A stretch of 28,068 nt of DNA from Porticoccus sp047635255 (lineage in GTDB: Bacteria; Pseudomonadota; Gammaproteobacteria; Pseudomonadales; Porticoccaceae), in NCBI GenBank assembly GCA_047635255.1, contig JBLIIR010000012.1, positions 1 through 28,068 of the forward strand. Reading direction: 5' to 3'. The notes under the pieces are model-generated. The model was not told the origin of the DNA, did no database searches, and worked only from the letters and a program-made list of their open reading frames with translations. Made by a program: the position numbers and the translations under genes. The first letter of the stretch is position 1. The number at the start of each line of letters is the position of its first letter. This document shows, in pieces, positions 14,737 to 23,442 of the stretch.

Positions 14737-17097
14737 ATGGCAGCTTTGAATAAAGAAAAACAACCTAATAAGCCCTCATTGGCTAATAACGAACAGTTGC
14801 AGCCGTCAAAAATTAAGCTTATCTTGAAAGAGGGGGCTCTTATTGGCTGGCTCTTTGTATGCATATATTTATTGATTGCGCTAGCAACCCATTCTTCTGA
14901 AGATCCTGGTTGGTCGCATGCCGGTAATGCTGGATATGTGTTGAATGCTGGCGGATCGTTAGGTGCTTGGCTATCAGATGTGTTTTTTTCCTTGCTTGGC
15001 TGTGTAGCTTACCTGCTACCTATGCTGCTTGCATTAAGAGCATGGAATGTATTTAGAACCCACCGTGATAATAAGTCTGGATTTGATAGCCTCGTGTTCA
15101 TCCTTCGTATTTTAGGGCTTACGATGGTTTTGGTCAGCGCAACAGCGTTAACTGCTCTCCATTATGGCAGCATGGAAACCTCATTGCCTTTCGGTGTTGG
15201 TGGTATTCTTGGTTCATCAATAGAAGTGGCGGCAATGGCTGCCTTTAATAATATAGGCAGCACCCTTATTTTAGTGGCTATTTTCTTGTTTGGGATGACA
15301 GTTTTCACTGATATATCTTGGCTTGCTCTAATCGAGTGGATTGCTAACGGAGTATTAAGGCTCAGTGAATATGCAAGTCGTCGTATGGCCGCACTCAAAG
15401 CAAAAAGAAGCGAAAGGATGCAAGCGATGCTGGCACAACAGCATCGCAAAGAGGTCAAAGAAACTCAAGCGGAAAGAGATATAACTAGACAGCCTTTAAA
15501 TATTCAGCAGCCATCCAGGAAATCCGCATCTAGCAGTCGTGTAGAAAAAGAAAAACAGACATCTTTTTTTATAGATAAAAATCTAGCGACGCTTCCAGCG
15601 TTAGGCTTGCTAGATAAGGCTGATAATAATATAGGTAAAGCCTTTTCCAAAGATTCACTTCAAGCCATGTCCAAGCAGCTAGAGCTAAAATTACAGGACT
15701 TTGGCATCAGCGCCGAAGTAATAGAAGTGTTGCCTGGACCAGTTGTTACGTGTTTTGAGATACAGCCAGCTGCTGGCATCAAAGCGAGCAGAATAAGCGG
15801 TCTTTCTAGAGATCTTGCGAGATCACTTGCAGTTGTTAGCGTCAGGGTGGTAGAAGTGATACCCGGGAAGTCTTATGTCGGCATTGAAATCCCTAACGAA
15901 CATCGCGAAATGGTGCGTCTTAGTGAGGTTCTTTCTTCCAAGGTTTATGAGCAGGCAAAGTCGCCATTAACTTTAGCTCTCGGTAATGATATTTCTGGCT
16001 TACCTGTATGTGCTGACTTGGCAAAAATGCCGCATTTGCTGGTAGCCGGAACTACCGGATCTGGAAAATCTGTTGGCATTAACTCAATGCTATTGAGCTT
16101 GCTGTATAAGTCTACCCCAGAAGATGTGAGGCTTATTTTAATTGATCCTAAAATGCTGGAGTTATCTGTTTATGATGGTATTCCTCATTTGCTGACACCG
16201 GTCGTCACAGATATGAAGGATGCAGCCAGCAGTTTAAGGTGGTGTGTGGGTGAAATGGAGCGCCGCTATAAGCTAATGTCGGCACTGGGAGTCAGAAACC
16301 TTGCTGGCTATAACAAAAAAATTATGGATAGTATTGCCGCAGGCAGCCCTCTTGTTGACCCACTGTGGAAGCCAGATGAATTTTGTAATGAAGATAGCAG
16401 CTCGCCTCCTAGTTTAGAGAAATTACCTTGTATAGTGGTTGTGATTGATGAATTTGCTGACATGATGATGATTGTTGGCAAAAAAGTGGAACAGCTCATT
16501 GCTCGTATTGCACAAAAAGCTAGAGCGGCAGGCATACATTTAATATTAGCCACCCAGAGACCTTCGGTGGATGTTATTACTGGATTGATCAAGGCGAATG
16601 TTCCCAGCCGAATTGCTTTTCAGGTTTCCTCAAAGATTGATTCAAGAACTATTCTTGACCAAAGCGGGGCAGAGTCGCTTTTTTGCCACGGTGACCATCT
16701 TTATCTTCCCCCTGGAACCAGTATACCTATTAGGGTTCATGGCGCCTTTGTAGACGATCATGAAGTCCATAAGGTTGTTGCAGATTGGAAGAGCAGGGGT
16801 GCTCCAGAGTATCTAGAAGACATAACAAGCGAGGCGATCACTAGTAATATTCCTGTCCCAGGTTATGGTGATGACGGAGGAAATGGCGACCAAGAGTCTG
16901 ACCCTTTTTATGATGAGGCTGTTGCTTTTGTCATTCAAACACGGAAGGCATCTATTTCTTCCGTCCAAAGAAAACTACGTGTTGGTTATAACAGAGCGGC
17001 AAGACTTGTAGAGCAAATGGAAGCATCAGGCGTTGTAAGCGAAATGGGCTCAAATGGTAATAGGGATGTCTTGGCTCCAGATAATTCTGGAGATTAG
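14737..17097 (+). CDS. ftsK: DNA translocase FtsK
   Basis: FtsK anchors at the division septum and pumps DNA to resolve and segregate chromosome termini. Four hydrophobic segments (about residues 33-51, 79-100, 118-140 and 172-198) form the membrane anchor. A short charged linker (about 210-290) replaces the very long E. coli one, giving 786 instead of about 1330 residues, as in Pseudomonas. The motor has Walker A GTTGSGKS (438-445) and Walker B VVVIDEFADMMM (568-579). The C-terminal winged-helix gamma domain (about 722-775, AVAFVIQTRKASISSVQRKLRVGYNRAARLVEQME) reads KOPS sequences. The motif usually LLGxGDMLYLPPG is here LFCHGDHLYLPPG. The ribosome-site-like TAAGTAGG abuts the ATG directly; the TTG three codons later is better spaced and could be the real start. 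lolA follows after two bases. Confidence 0.96.
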   Translation: MAALNKEKQPNKPSLANNEQLQPSKIKLILKEGALIGWLFVCIYLLIALATHSSEDPGWSHAGNAGYVLNAGGSLGAWLSDVFFSLLGCVAYLLPMLLALRAWNVFRTHRDNKSGFDSLVFILRILGLTMVLVSATALTALHYGSMETSLPFGVGGILGSSIEVAAMAAFNNIGSTLILVAIFLFGMTVFTDISWLALIEWIANGVLRLSEYASRRMAALKAKRSERMQAMLAQQHRKEVKETQAERDITRQPLNIQQPSRKSASSSRVEKEKQTSFFIDKNLATLPALGLLDKADNNIGKAFSKDSLQAMSKQLELKLQDFGISAEVIEVLPGPVVTCFEIQPAAGIKASRISGLSRDLARSLAVVSVRVVEVIPGKSYVGIEIPNEHREMVRLSEVLSSKVYEQAKSPLTLALGNDISGLPVCADLAKMPHLLVAGTTGSGKSVGINSMLLSLLYKSTPEDVRLILIDPKMLELSVYDGIPHLLTPVVTDMKDAASSLRWCVGEMERRYKLMSALGVRNLAGYNKKIMDSIAAGSPLVDPLWKPDEFCNEDSSSPPSLEKLPCIVVVIDEFADMMMIVGKKVEQLIARIAQKARAAGIHLILATQRPSVDVITGLIKANVPSRIAFQVSSKIDSRTILDQSGAESLFCHGDHLYLPPGTSIPIRVHGAFVDDHEVHKVVADWKSRGAPEYLEDITSEAITSNIPVPGYGDDGGNGDQESDPFYDEAVAFVIQTRKASISSVQRKLRVGYNRAARLVEQMEASGVVSEMGSNGNRDVLAPDNSGD

Positions 17098-17099
17098 CT

Positions 17100-17747
17100 A
17101 TGAAGGATACGTTGGTTGTTATATTCTTGGTTTTCATCTGGGGCAGCTTTGCTGTTAAGGCTGATGGCCAGCTAAAAAATCATATTGCCCCGACGTGTAC
17201 AGCTAGCCTGCAAGATGTACTTTCCTCCATTCGCACTATAGACACTGACTTCAAACAAATAACCTACACTGAAAAAGGCGATATTATTCAAGAAGTAGAG
17301 GGTCATTTAATAGCAGAACGGCCAGGGAATTTACGCTGGATTACTAAAGCTCCGATGGAGCAACACATTATTTCTGACAATGAAAATCTGTGGATTTACG
17401 ATCCTGATCTTCAGCAGGTATCTATCGGTGAATTTAGTCATGAATTATCTAAAAATCCTGCCATTTTATTTGTCGGTAACATTGATAGCATTGAGTTAAG
17501 TTACAATGTGAGTTGCAAGCACAGCAGGACTCATGATTTTTTACTTATTCCCGCTATCGCCGATAGTCTTTATCGAAAACTAGAGATGAGCTTTATTAGC
17601 CAGACTCCTGCCTCTATGGTGCTGTCGGACTCTCTTGGGCATAGAACTGAAATTTATTTTATAGACCCTCAGGTGAACCAGGTTGTTGCACAGAAGAGTT
17701 TCCAATTTTCCCCGCCTGATGGCGTAGACATTATTAGGCATAAATAG
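17100..17747 (+). CDS. lolA: outer-membrane lipoprotein carrier protein LolA
   Basis: LolA carries lipoproteins across the periplasm from the LolCDE complex to LolB. The 215-residue precursor begins with a signal peptide (MKDTLVVIFLVFIWGSFAVKA, likely cleaved near residue 22). The mature part has the LolA features DTDFKQITYTEKGDIIQEVEGHLIAERPGNLRWITKAPMEQHIISDNENLWIYDPDLQQV. It starts two bases after ftsK with GGAG as a ribosome site, so the two genes are co-translated. The gene usually following, rarA, is absent; an intrinsic terminator comes instead. Sequence divergence is typical for LolA. Confidence 0.93.
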   Translation: MKDTLVVIFLVFIWGSFAVKADGQLKNHIAPTCTASLQDVLSSIRTIDTDFKQITYTEKGDIIQEVEGHLIAERPGNLRWITKAPMEQHIISDNENLWIYDPDLQQVSIGEFSHELSKNPAILFVGNIDSIELSYNVSCKHSRTHDFLLIPAIADSLYRKLEMSFISQTPASMVLSDSLGHRTEIYFIDPQVNQVVAQKSFQFSPPDGVDIIRHK

Positions 17748-17762
17748 AAAAGATCTTTATGG

Positions 17763-17786
17763 TAGCCTTTGGTGGGGCTATTTTTT
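17763..17786 (+). terminator. intrinsic terminator after lolA
   Basis: TAGCC (17763-17767) and GGCTA (17776-17780) form a five-base stem, extendable by a T-G wobble, around an eight-base loop. Six T residues (17781-17786) follow directly. It lies 15 bases after the lolA stop codon and would separate ftsK-lolA from crcB-serS. Confidence 0.72.
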
Positions 17787-17821
17787 AAAATACTCGCTTC
17801 TACGAACAAGGGAATTATATA

Positions 17822-18193
17822 ATGCAGTGGTTGGTTGTAGCTTTTGGCGGGGCTTTGGGTGCCATGGGACGCTTTGCTTTAAATGCAGCTCTTATGCCTT
17901 TTTTTGGAAGTAGATTCCCTGTGAGCACATTAGCGATCAACGTGGTCGGCTCTGCTCTTATGGGCCTCTGCTATGTCTTGATTATCGAGAAGGGGGTTTT
18001 TCCTGCTGAATTCAAGAACCTTCTGATGGTTGGCTTTCTGGGAGCGTTTACTACTTTTTCTTCTTTCTCGCTAGACACTCTTACCTTATGGCAAAATGGC
18101 CAGCCTGTACTGGCTGCCACTTATGTGGCTTTAAGTGTCGTTTTGTGCCTTATGGGGACATTAGGTGCAATTTTTTTGACTCGTCTTTTTTAG
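17822..18193 (+). CDS. crcB: fluoride channel CrcB/Fluc
   Basis: CrcB forms a dual-topology dimer in the inner membrane that exports fluoride. The 123-residue protein has four hydrophobic helices and the family signatures GGALGAMGRF (9-18), NVVGSALMG (40-48, with the channel Asn40) and GFLGAFTTFSSFS (71-83, with the phenylalanine and Na+-binding region). GGGA before the ATG at good spacing supports this start. No fluoride riboswitch was recognised in the short leader. It lies 16 bases before serS. Confidence 0.95.
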   Translation: MQWLVVAFGGALGAMGRFALNAALMPFFGSRFPVSTLAINVVGSALMGLCYVLIIEKGVFPAEFKNLLMVGFLGAFTTFSSFSLDTLTLWQNGQPVLAATYVALSVVLCLMGTLGAIFLTRLF

Positions 18194-18209
18194 GAATTAT
18201 TTAAATCTT

Positions 18210-19502
18210 ATGTTGGATATAAAACTTATTCGTTCCGATCCTGAAAAAATTGCTGCAAAACTGGCGATTCGCGGTTTTGTGTTAGACGTAAAACATATTA
18301 ATGAGATGGAGAGAGAAAGTCGTCAACTCCAAGATATATCTCAATCCTTGCAATCAGAAAGAAATGCATATGCAAAAATGATGAGCAAAGCTATTTCTGA
18401 AGCTAAAACCCAAGAAGAAATATCTTTACTAAAAGAGAGGGGTGAGGAGCTAAAAAAATCTTGCATTCAGGCAGAAGAAGAACTGCATAAAATACAAGAT
18501 CGACTGGAAAGCTATATGAGTCGTATTCCAAACCTGCCAGATGATCATGTGCCGCCGGGAGTTAACGAGGATGATAATGTGGAGATACGGCGTTGGGGTA
18601 AACCGCGTGAGTTTAATTTTGAGGCTAAAGACCATGTTGATCTAGGCGAGCTTTCAGGAATGCTAGATTTTGAGGCTGGCGCAAAGATTGCTGGCTCACG
18701 CTTTTCGGTTATGCGCGGCGGAATCGCTAGAATGCACAGAGCTTTAAGTCACTTTATGCTCGACACCCATCAAATTGAACACGGCTATGAAGAGGTGAAC
18801 GTCCCCTATCTCGTTAACCGGGAGTCTCTTTATGGCACCGGGCAGCTACCAAAATTTGAGGAGGATTTATTTAAATTACAAGATGAAAGAGAGTTTTACC
18901 TAATCCCCACAGCAGAGGTACCGGTAACTAATATATACCGTAATGAAATTATCGATGCCAGTCAACTGCCGATAAAGCTTACTTGTCACACTCCGTGCTT
19001 TAGAAGTGAGGCGGGGAGTTACGGTAAGGATACTAGAGGGATGATTCGTCAACATCAATTCGAAAAAGTAGAGTTAGTACAATTTGTGGAGCCAGCAGAA
19101 TCGACTCAAGCGTTAGGCCTCATTACGGGTCACGCCGAAGCACTCTTACAGAAGCTAGGTTTGCCCTATAGGACGGTTATTCTGTGTGGTGGGGATATAG
19201 GATTTTCAGCATCATGCACTCATGATATAGAAGTTTGGCTGCCTTCCCAGAAGCGTTACCGTGAAATATCTTCTTGCAGTAATTTTCGTGCATTTCAGGC
19301 CCGTCGCTTAAAAATTCGTTGGCGCAACCCTGAAACGGGGAAGCCTGAGCTTCTTCATACGTTAAATGGCTCAGGTTTGGCTGTTGGTAGAACACTTCTT
19401 GCTGTAATGGAAAACTATCAACTTGAAGACGGCTCTATCGAAATACCTAAAATACTTCAGAGGTACATGGGCGGGCAAACAGTTATTAGCAGTTCGAGAT
19501 AA
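18210..19502 (+). CDS. serS: seryl-tRNA synthetase
   Basis: SerS charges tRNA-Ser and tRNA-Sec with serine. The 430-residue class II enzyme has an N-terminal coiled-coil arm (about 27-105) that grips the long variable arm of tRNA-Ser. The catalytic core follows, with the TAE serine-binding motif (234-236), motif 2 around PCFRSEAGSYGKDTRGMIRQHQFEKVEL (262-289) and motif 3 GSGLAVGRTLLAVMENY (387-403). All are intact. The AGGA upstream is about 14 bases from the ATG, which is rather far. It lies between crcB and cysG, as in Pseudomonas. Confidence 0.98.
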   Translation: MLDIKLIRSDPEKIAAKLAIRGFVLDVKHINEMERESRQLQDISQSLQSERNAYAKMMSKAISEAKTQEEISLLKERGEELKKSCIQAEEELHKIQDRLESYMSRIPNLPDDHVPPGVNEDDNVEIRRWGKPREFNFEAKDHVDLGELSGMLDFEAGAKIAGSRFSVMRGGIARMHRALSHFMLDTHQIEHGYEEVNVPYLVNRESLYGTGQLPKFEEDLFKLQDEREFYLIPTAEVPVTNIYRNEIIDASQLPIKLTCHTPCFRSEAGSYGKDTRGMIRQHQFEKVELVQFVEPAESTQALGLITGHAEALLQKLGLPYRTVILCGGDIGFSASCTHDIEVWLPSQKRYREISSCSNFRAFQARRLKIRWRNPETGKPELLHTLNGSGLAVGRTLLAVMENYQLEDGSIEIPKILQRYMGGQTVISSSR

Positions 19503-19521
19503 ATCGAGTTACATTGATGCT

Positions 19522-20901
19522 ATGGAATTTCTCCCCCTATTTCACAACATTAGGAATCGTCGCTGCGTAGTCGTCGGTGCTGGATCTATAGCGTTAAGAA
19601 AACTTCGGCCTTTGTTAGAGGCAGGTGCGATAATTGATGTTATAGCACCTGATATTGATGAAAGAATTAAAGAATTAGCTAAAAAAAATTCTTTAAATTT
19701 AAATAAAAAGTATTTCGAAAACAAAGACTTAAATGGTGCTATTCTTGTTATTTCTGCCACGAATGTAAAAGAAGTCAATATTCAAGTTTCAAATCATGCT
19801 CAATTATTAAATATTCCGGTCAATGTTGTTGATCAGCCTGAGTTATGTACCGTTATTTTTCCTTCCATTGTTGATAGGAACCCCATATTGGTGGCCATCA
19901 GTAGTGGTGGTTCTGCTCCAGTGCTCGCAAGGATGCTGAGGACAAAACTAGAGGCAATTATTCCTTCAGGGTACGGCAGCTTAGCCAAGCTTGCAGGTAG
20001 ATTTCGTCCGCTAGTTAAAGAAAAAATATCCGATCCAAATGGTCGAAAAGCTTTTTGGGAGGATGTGTTTTCAGGAAATATAGCTGAGTTAGTCTATTCA
20101 GAAAAAAATGAGGCTGCTGAAATAGAGCTACGAAAACAAATAGAATGCAATAAAGCCAAAAAATTAGGTGAAGTTTATCTTGTTGGAGGTGGTCCAGGAG
20201 ACCCAGATCTACTGACTTTTAGGGCATTAAGGTTAATGCAGAAAGCAGATATAGTTCTTTATGATAGATTGGTATCTAAGGAGGTGTTAGCTTTAGTTAG
20301 AAGGGATGCCGAGCTGATATTTGTTGGAAAAACAGCAGGCGACCATCCGGTCACTCAAGAAAATATAAACAAAAAATTAGTTGAATTTGCCCAGCAAGGG
20401 AATCGTGTTCTTCGCTTAAAGGGCGGAGATCCATTTATTTTTGGTCGAGGAGGGGAGGAGATAGAGCACTTGGGGGACCATGGGGTGCCATTTCAGGTAG
20501 TTCCTGGAATTACAGCTGCTTCAGGCTGTGCAAGCTATGCGGGAATTCCTTTGACGCATCGCGATCACGCGCAATCTGTGCGGTTTATTACAGGTCATCA
20601 AAAAAACAATGAATTAGATTTAAATTGGGAAGAATTAATTGCACCAAATCAAACCCTAGTCTTCTATATGGGATTAAATGGGCTTGAGATAATCTGTGAA
20701 AAGCTGGTATCTTTTGGAATGGATCCGTCCACACCTGCAGCCTTGATAGAAAAGGGAACAACTAGAGATCAGTGTACGTACGTAGGAGACTTGCTAACAC
20801 TACCAGGCAGAGTAAGGAGAGGTGAAGCAAAGGCACCAACATTAATTATTGTTGGTTCAGTAGTTTCGCTGCACAGTAAGCTGTCATGGTTTAAATGCTA
20901 G
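19522..20901 (+). CDS. cysG: siroheme synthase CysG (trifunctional)
   Basis: CysG makes siroheme from uroporphyrinogen III in three steps: SAM-dependent bis-methylation, NAD-dependent dehydrogenation and ferrochelation. The 459-residue protein has both halves. The N-terminal CysG-B part has the Rossmann loop VVGAGSIALRK (17-27), Asp104 (VVDQPE) and the serine of VAISSGG (about 127-128). The C-terminal methyltransferase has GGGPGDPDLLT (222-232), Asp248 (YDRLVS), Lys270, GGDPFIFGRGGEE and Met383 (FYMGLN). The reading frame stays open for 33 codons upstream into serS, but the family always begins with M-x-F-L-P-L-F, so the ATG at 19522 is chosen. Siroheme serves sulfite and nitrite reductases. 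The gene is more AT-rich than the genes before it. Confidence 0.96.
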   Translation: MEFLPLFHNIRNRRCVVVGAGSIALRKLRPLLEAGAIIDVIAPDIDERIKELAKKNSLNLNKKYFENKDLNGAILVISATNVKEVNIQVSNHAQLLNIPVNVVDQPELCTVIFPSIVDRNPILVAISSGGSAPVLARMLRTKLEAIIPSGYGSLAKLAGRFRPLVKEKISDPNGRKAFWEDVFSGNIAELVYSEKNEAAEIELRKQIECNKAKKLGEVYLVGGGPGDPDLLTFRALRLMQKADIVLYDRLVSKEVLALVRRDAELIFVGKTAGDHPVTQENINKKLVEFAQQGNRVLRLKGGDPFIFGRGGEEIEHLGDHGVPFQVVPGITAASGCASYAGIPLTHRDHAQSVRFITGHQKNNELDLNWEELIAPNQTLVFYMGLNGLEIICEKLVSFGMDPSTPAALIEKGTTRDQCTYVGDLLTLPGRVRRGEAKAPTLIIVGSVVSLHSKLSWFKC

Positions 20902-20919
20902 ATTTATTTGGGTTTTTTT

Positions 20920-22272
20920 ATGGAATATGATTTTGATTTATTTGTGATTGGGGCTGGCTCTGGTGGCGTTAGAACAGCACGTATGTCAGCAAGCAAGGGC
21001 CTTAAGGTAGGTGTAGCTGAATATCAGGCACTAGGTGGCACTTGCGTTAATGTTGGGTGTATCCCAAAAAAATTATTTGTTTATGCTTCCGAATACAGCC
21101 ATATTTTTAATCAAGCCAAAGGATTTGGTTGGGATATAACTAGAACTGATTTCAATTGGGATGTGTTGCGAGAAAACAAAAATAAAGAAATAGAGCGGCT
21201 AAATAAAATATATAAGAATCTGCTCGATCATGCTGGTGTGAAGGTAATACGAGGTAGGGCATCCATTCTTGACGCTCATAGCGTAAAAGTGGGTAATAAT
21301 GTCTACACAGCCAAAAATATCTTAATTGCAACTGGTGGAGCGCCGTATATTCCAGAATTTCCAGGAAACGAACTGGTTGTGACTTCAAATGAAGTATTTT
21401 ATTTAAAAGAATTACCAAGAAAAATTATTATTGTTGGCGGTGGTTATATAGCAGTTGAGTTTGCTGGCATCTTTAAGGGTCTAGGTGTTGAAACACATCT
21501 TGTTTATAGGGGGCCTTTATTTCTGAAAGGTTTTGATGGTGATATTAGAAATAAAATTAAAGAAGAATATGAAATTCAAGGAGTTAACTTACACTTCTCG
21601 ACAGATGTTGAAGAAGTTAAAAAAATAAATAGTGGATATTGCGTACGATTGTCTACAAAAGAAGAGATCGATGTAGATCTAGTTATGTATGCAACTGGAC
21701 GAACACCTAATATTAAAGATCTGGGCCTAGAGTCGCTAAAAATTAAAACCAAAAGTAACGGTACAATCATTGTTGATGATTATTTCAACACTTCAGAGCC
21801 TAGTATATATGCATTAGGCGATGTCATTGGACGTATTGAATTAACCCCGGTGGCTATAGCTGAAGGTATGGCTCTGTCTAATTTCTTTGTGACAGGAATA
21901 CGATCATCAGTCGATTACACTAATATACCAACAGCCATCTTTAGTCAGCCAAATTCGGCCTCTGTGGGACTAACGGAAGAGGAAGCTATAAAGATTCACG
22001 GAATCGATCTACGCATCTACAAAAGCCAGTTTAGGCCGATGAAAGCAACTCTGGGTGGTGGAGACAGCAAGGTTTTTATGAAGCTCGTTGTCATAGATAG
22101 CTCCGATATAGTTGTTGGATGTCATATGGTTGGAGATTATTCTGGAGAAATCATTCAGGGTCTTGCTGTTGCGATAAAAGCAGGTGCGACAAAACAAGAT
22201 TTTGATAGCACCGTCGGTATACATCCGACAGCCGCAGAAGAGTTCGTAACAATGAGGCAGCCTGTAGGTTAA
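20920..22272 (+). CDS. gor: glutathione-disulfide reductase
   Basis: Gor keeps glutathione reduced with NADPH. The 450-residue flavoprotein has the N-terminal FAD motif VIGAGSGGVRTARMSA, the redox-active disulfide Cys42/Cys47 (GGTCVNVGCIPKKL), the NADPH-binding GGGYIAVEFAGIFKGLG, and the C-terminal HPTAAEE whose histidine is the proton donor to the partner subunit. These distinguish it from lipoamide dehydrogenase and mercuric reductase. The frame remains open to an upstream TTG, but the ATG before EYDFDLFVIG fits the family and follows the cysG stop by 18 bases. It may aid defence against photo-oxidative stress next to the pigment genes, but this is inference from position. AT-rich compared with ftsK or serS. 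Confidence 0.93.
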   Translation: MEYDFDLFVIGAGSGGVRTARMSASKGLKVGVAEYQALGGTCVNVGCIPKKLFVYASEYSHIFNQAKGFGWDITRTDFNWDVLRENKNKEIERLNKIYKNLLDHAGVKVIRGRASILDAHSVKVGNNVYTAKNILIATGGAPYIPEFPGNELVVTSNEVFYLKELPRKIIIVGGGYIAVEFAGIFKGLGVETHLVYRGPLFLKGFDGDIRNKIKEEYEIQGVNLHFSTDVEEVKKINSGYCVRLSTKEEIDVDLVMYATGRTPNIKDLGLESLKIKTKSNGTIIVDDYFNTSEPSIYALGDVIGRIELTPVAIAEGMALSNFFVTGIRSSVDYTNIPTAIFSQPNSASVGLTEEEAIKIHGIDLRIYKSQFRPMKATLGGGDSKVFMKLVVIDSSDIVVGCHMVGDYSGEIIQGLAVAIKAGATKQDFDSTVGIHPTAAEEFVTMRQPVG

Positions 22273-22542
22273 CTTTGGCTTGAAAGGGCTTCCATTGCTT
22301 TGCAATATCATTGCGCATAATGTATATTATGTTAAATGTATGGCTATAGCTATGCAAGCCTAAAATATTAATACAGCTGCACTAATTTCAAAGATAGAAG
22401 CATCAACTGCAATCTATTTGCCAGCCATCGTAATGTTAAGCGCACTTTAGCAATTAGGTGAAAAATTCTTCTAATAAATGTTTGTATAAGACCGGGCCTG
22501 GCAATAAGGAGAAGAGAGCATATTAAGTGGCCCCTCTTTTTG
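22273..22542. other. non-coding gap between convergent gor and blh
   Basis: No convincing gene or RNA was found. Two small perfect dyads follow gor: ATTGC-TTT-GCAAT (22294-22306) and CATAAT-GTAT-ATTATG (22316-22331). Neither has a T-run, so they are poor terminators. No clear terminator for the pigment operon could be identified after blh. Confidence 0.5.
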
Positions 22543-23442
22543 TCAGGATTCAACTAAATCTTTGAGACGTGGAAGTAGCATGTGTGCAATTGTAAGGCTT
22601 GCCAACACTGGGAAGACAATCAGCAGACTACCGAGATCATAACCCCATTCAACCAGAAAGATAAATAGCGAAATTGGCGCTGTAAAAATGATTAACCATA
22701 ATACATCAGGTATAAATTTAAAGTCGAAGGCTAGTATGGTTCTGAGGCCATGTAGTCCACAAAAATATAGAGTAAACCATATAAGCGGGCTCAGGTAATA
22801 AGTCAGGATGATTAAAAGAGACAGCTCTAGTATTGCTAACTTTAAAGCAATACTGTCTTTCTTCTCTTTTTTTAATATTCTGGAGATTAAGCAGGAAATA
22901 AAAATAAAGATGCTGAGTATGAGCAGTATCCTTATAGCGTCAAAAATTTCAGTGCTGATGCTTACTGAAGTCAATTCAAAGAACAACAGATAAACGAGCG
23001 AAGGCTTAAAGAGAACTGGAAGGAATGTCATTGTAAATCCCCAGCAAATTTTGGGTATTAATCCCTTGTTACCCAAAAAATCTAGGTCAGATAAGCCAAA
23101 ATGGATGGACGATAACAATAAAAGCAGCACTAAGCCGCAGAAAGGGGAAGAAAACCAAAGTATCGCTCCCAGTGAGACTAATAGGATATAAAGTGCGTAT
23201 AGCTTAATTTTCGCGCCAACTTTATCAGAGTGCTCCCAGATCACCTTGCCATCAAGCGCCCCATGACCAACGCCAAGAGTGCCAATAAGACACAGGGAAA
23301 AGAAAATAATAGTACCGCCAATGCCACTGATGGATATATTGATGTCTGCCAAAGGTCTAGGTTGCGATGTTAGGCACATATAAAGAATAACAAGAGAAAG
23401 AGAGATAAAGAATATTTGATGTTTGTTAATTCTGGTCATCAT
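22543..23442 (-). CDS. blh: beta-carotene 15,15'-dioxygenase, Brp/Blh family (retinal synthesis)
   Basis: Blh is an iron-dependent integral membrane enzyme that cleaves beta-carotene to two retinal molecules. The 299-residue protein is strongly hydrophobic with about eight or more membrane segments. Family motifs are seen: GVGHGALDG (His60), SSIHFGLSD (His114), YFCGLHGLRTI (His231) and IAHMLLPRL (His287). In characterised Blh the third motif carries two histidines in HxxxH; here the second position is Thr235. This may change iron binding, or another residue may take its place. The start overlaps the crtY end by 17 bases, with two ATG codons in a row. It is the last gene of the rhodopsin/retinal cluster, which supports the function despite the divergence. 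Confidence 0.9.
   Translation of the reverse strand: MMTRINKHQIFFISLSLVILYMCLTSQPRPLADINISISGIGGTIIFFSLCLIGTLGVGHGALDGKVIWEHSDKVGAKIKLYALYILLVSLGAILWFSSPFCGLVLLLLLSSIHFGLSDLDFLGNKGLIPKICWGFTMTFLPVLFKPSLVYLLFFELTSVSISTEIFDAIRILLILSIFIFISCLISRILKKEKKDSIALKLAILELSLLIILTYYLSPLIWFTLYFCGLHGLRTILAFDFKFIPDVLWLIIFTAPISLFIFLVEWGYDLGSLLIVFPVLASLTIAHMLLPRLKDLVES

Noticed and set aside
17748..17821. Possible fluoride riboswitch before crcB
   Set aside because: The spacer is short and its only structure is the lolA terminator; the conserved riboswitch pseudoknot segments were not found.
19423..19521. A 33-codon N-terminal extension of cysG inside the end of serS
   Set aside because: CysG proteins begin with the M-x-F-L-P-L-F motif, found at 19522; the extension is serS sequence read in another frame.
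20908..20919. TTG start giving gor four extra residues
   Set aside because: The ATG at 20920 matches the family N-terminus and keeps normal spacing from cysG.
22294..22331. Hairpins after gor as an intrinsic terminator
   Set aside because: Stems are only 5-6 bp and no T-run follows either one.
22368..22553. A 61-codon basic, hydrophobic reading frame after blh on the same strand
   Set aside because: It needs a TTG start inside blh, has no ribosome site and no recognisable family; AT-rich spacers give such frames by chance.
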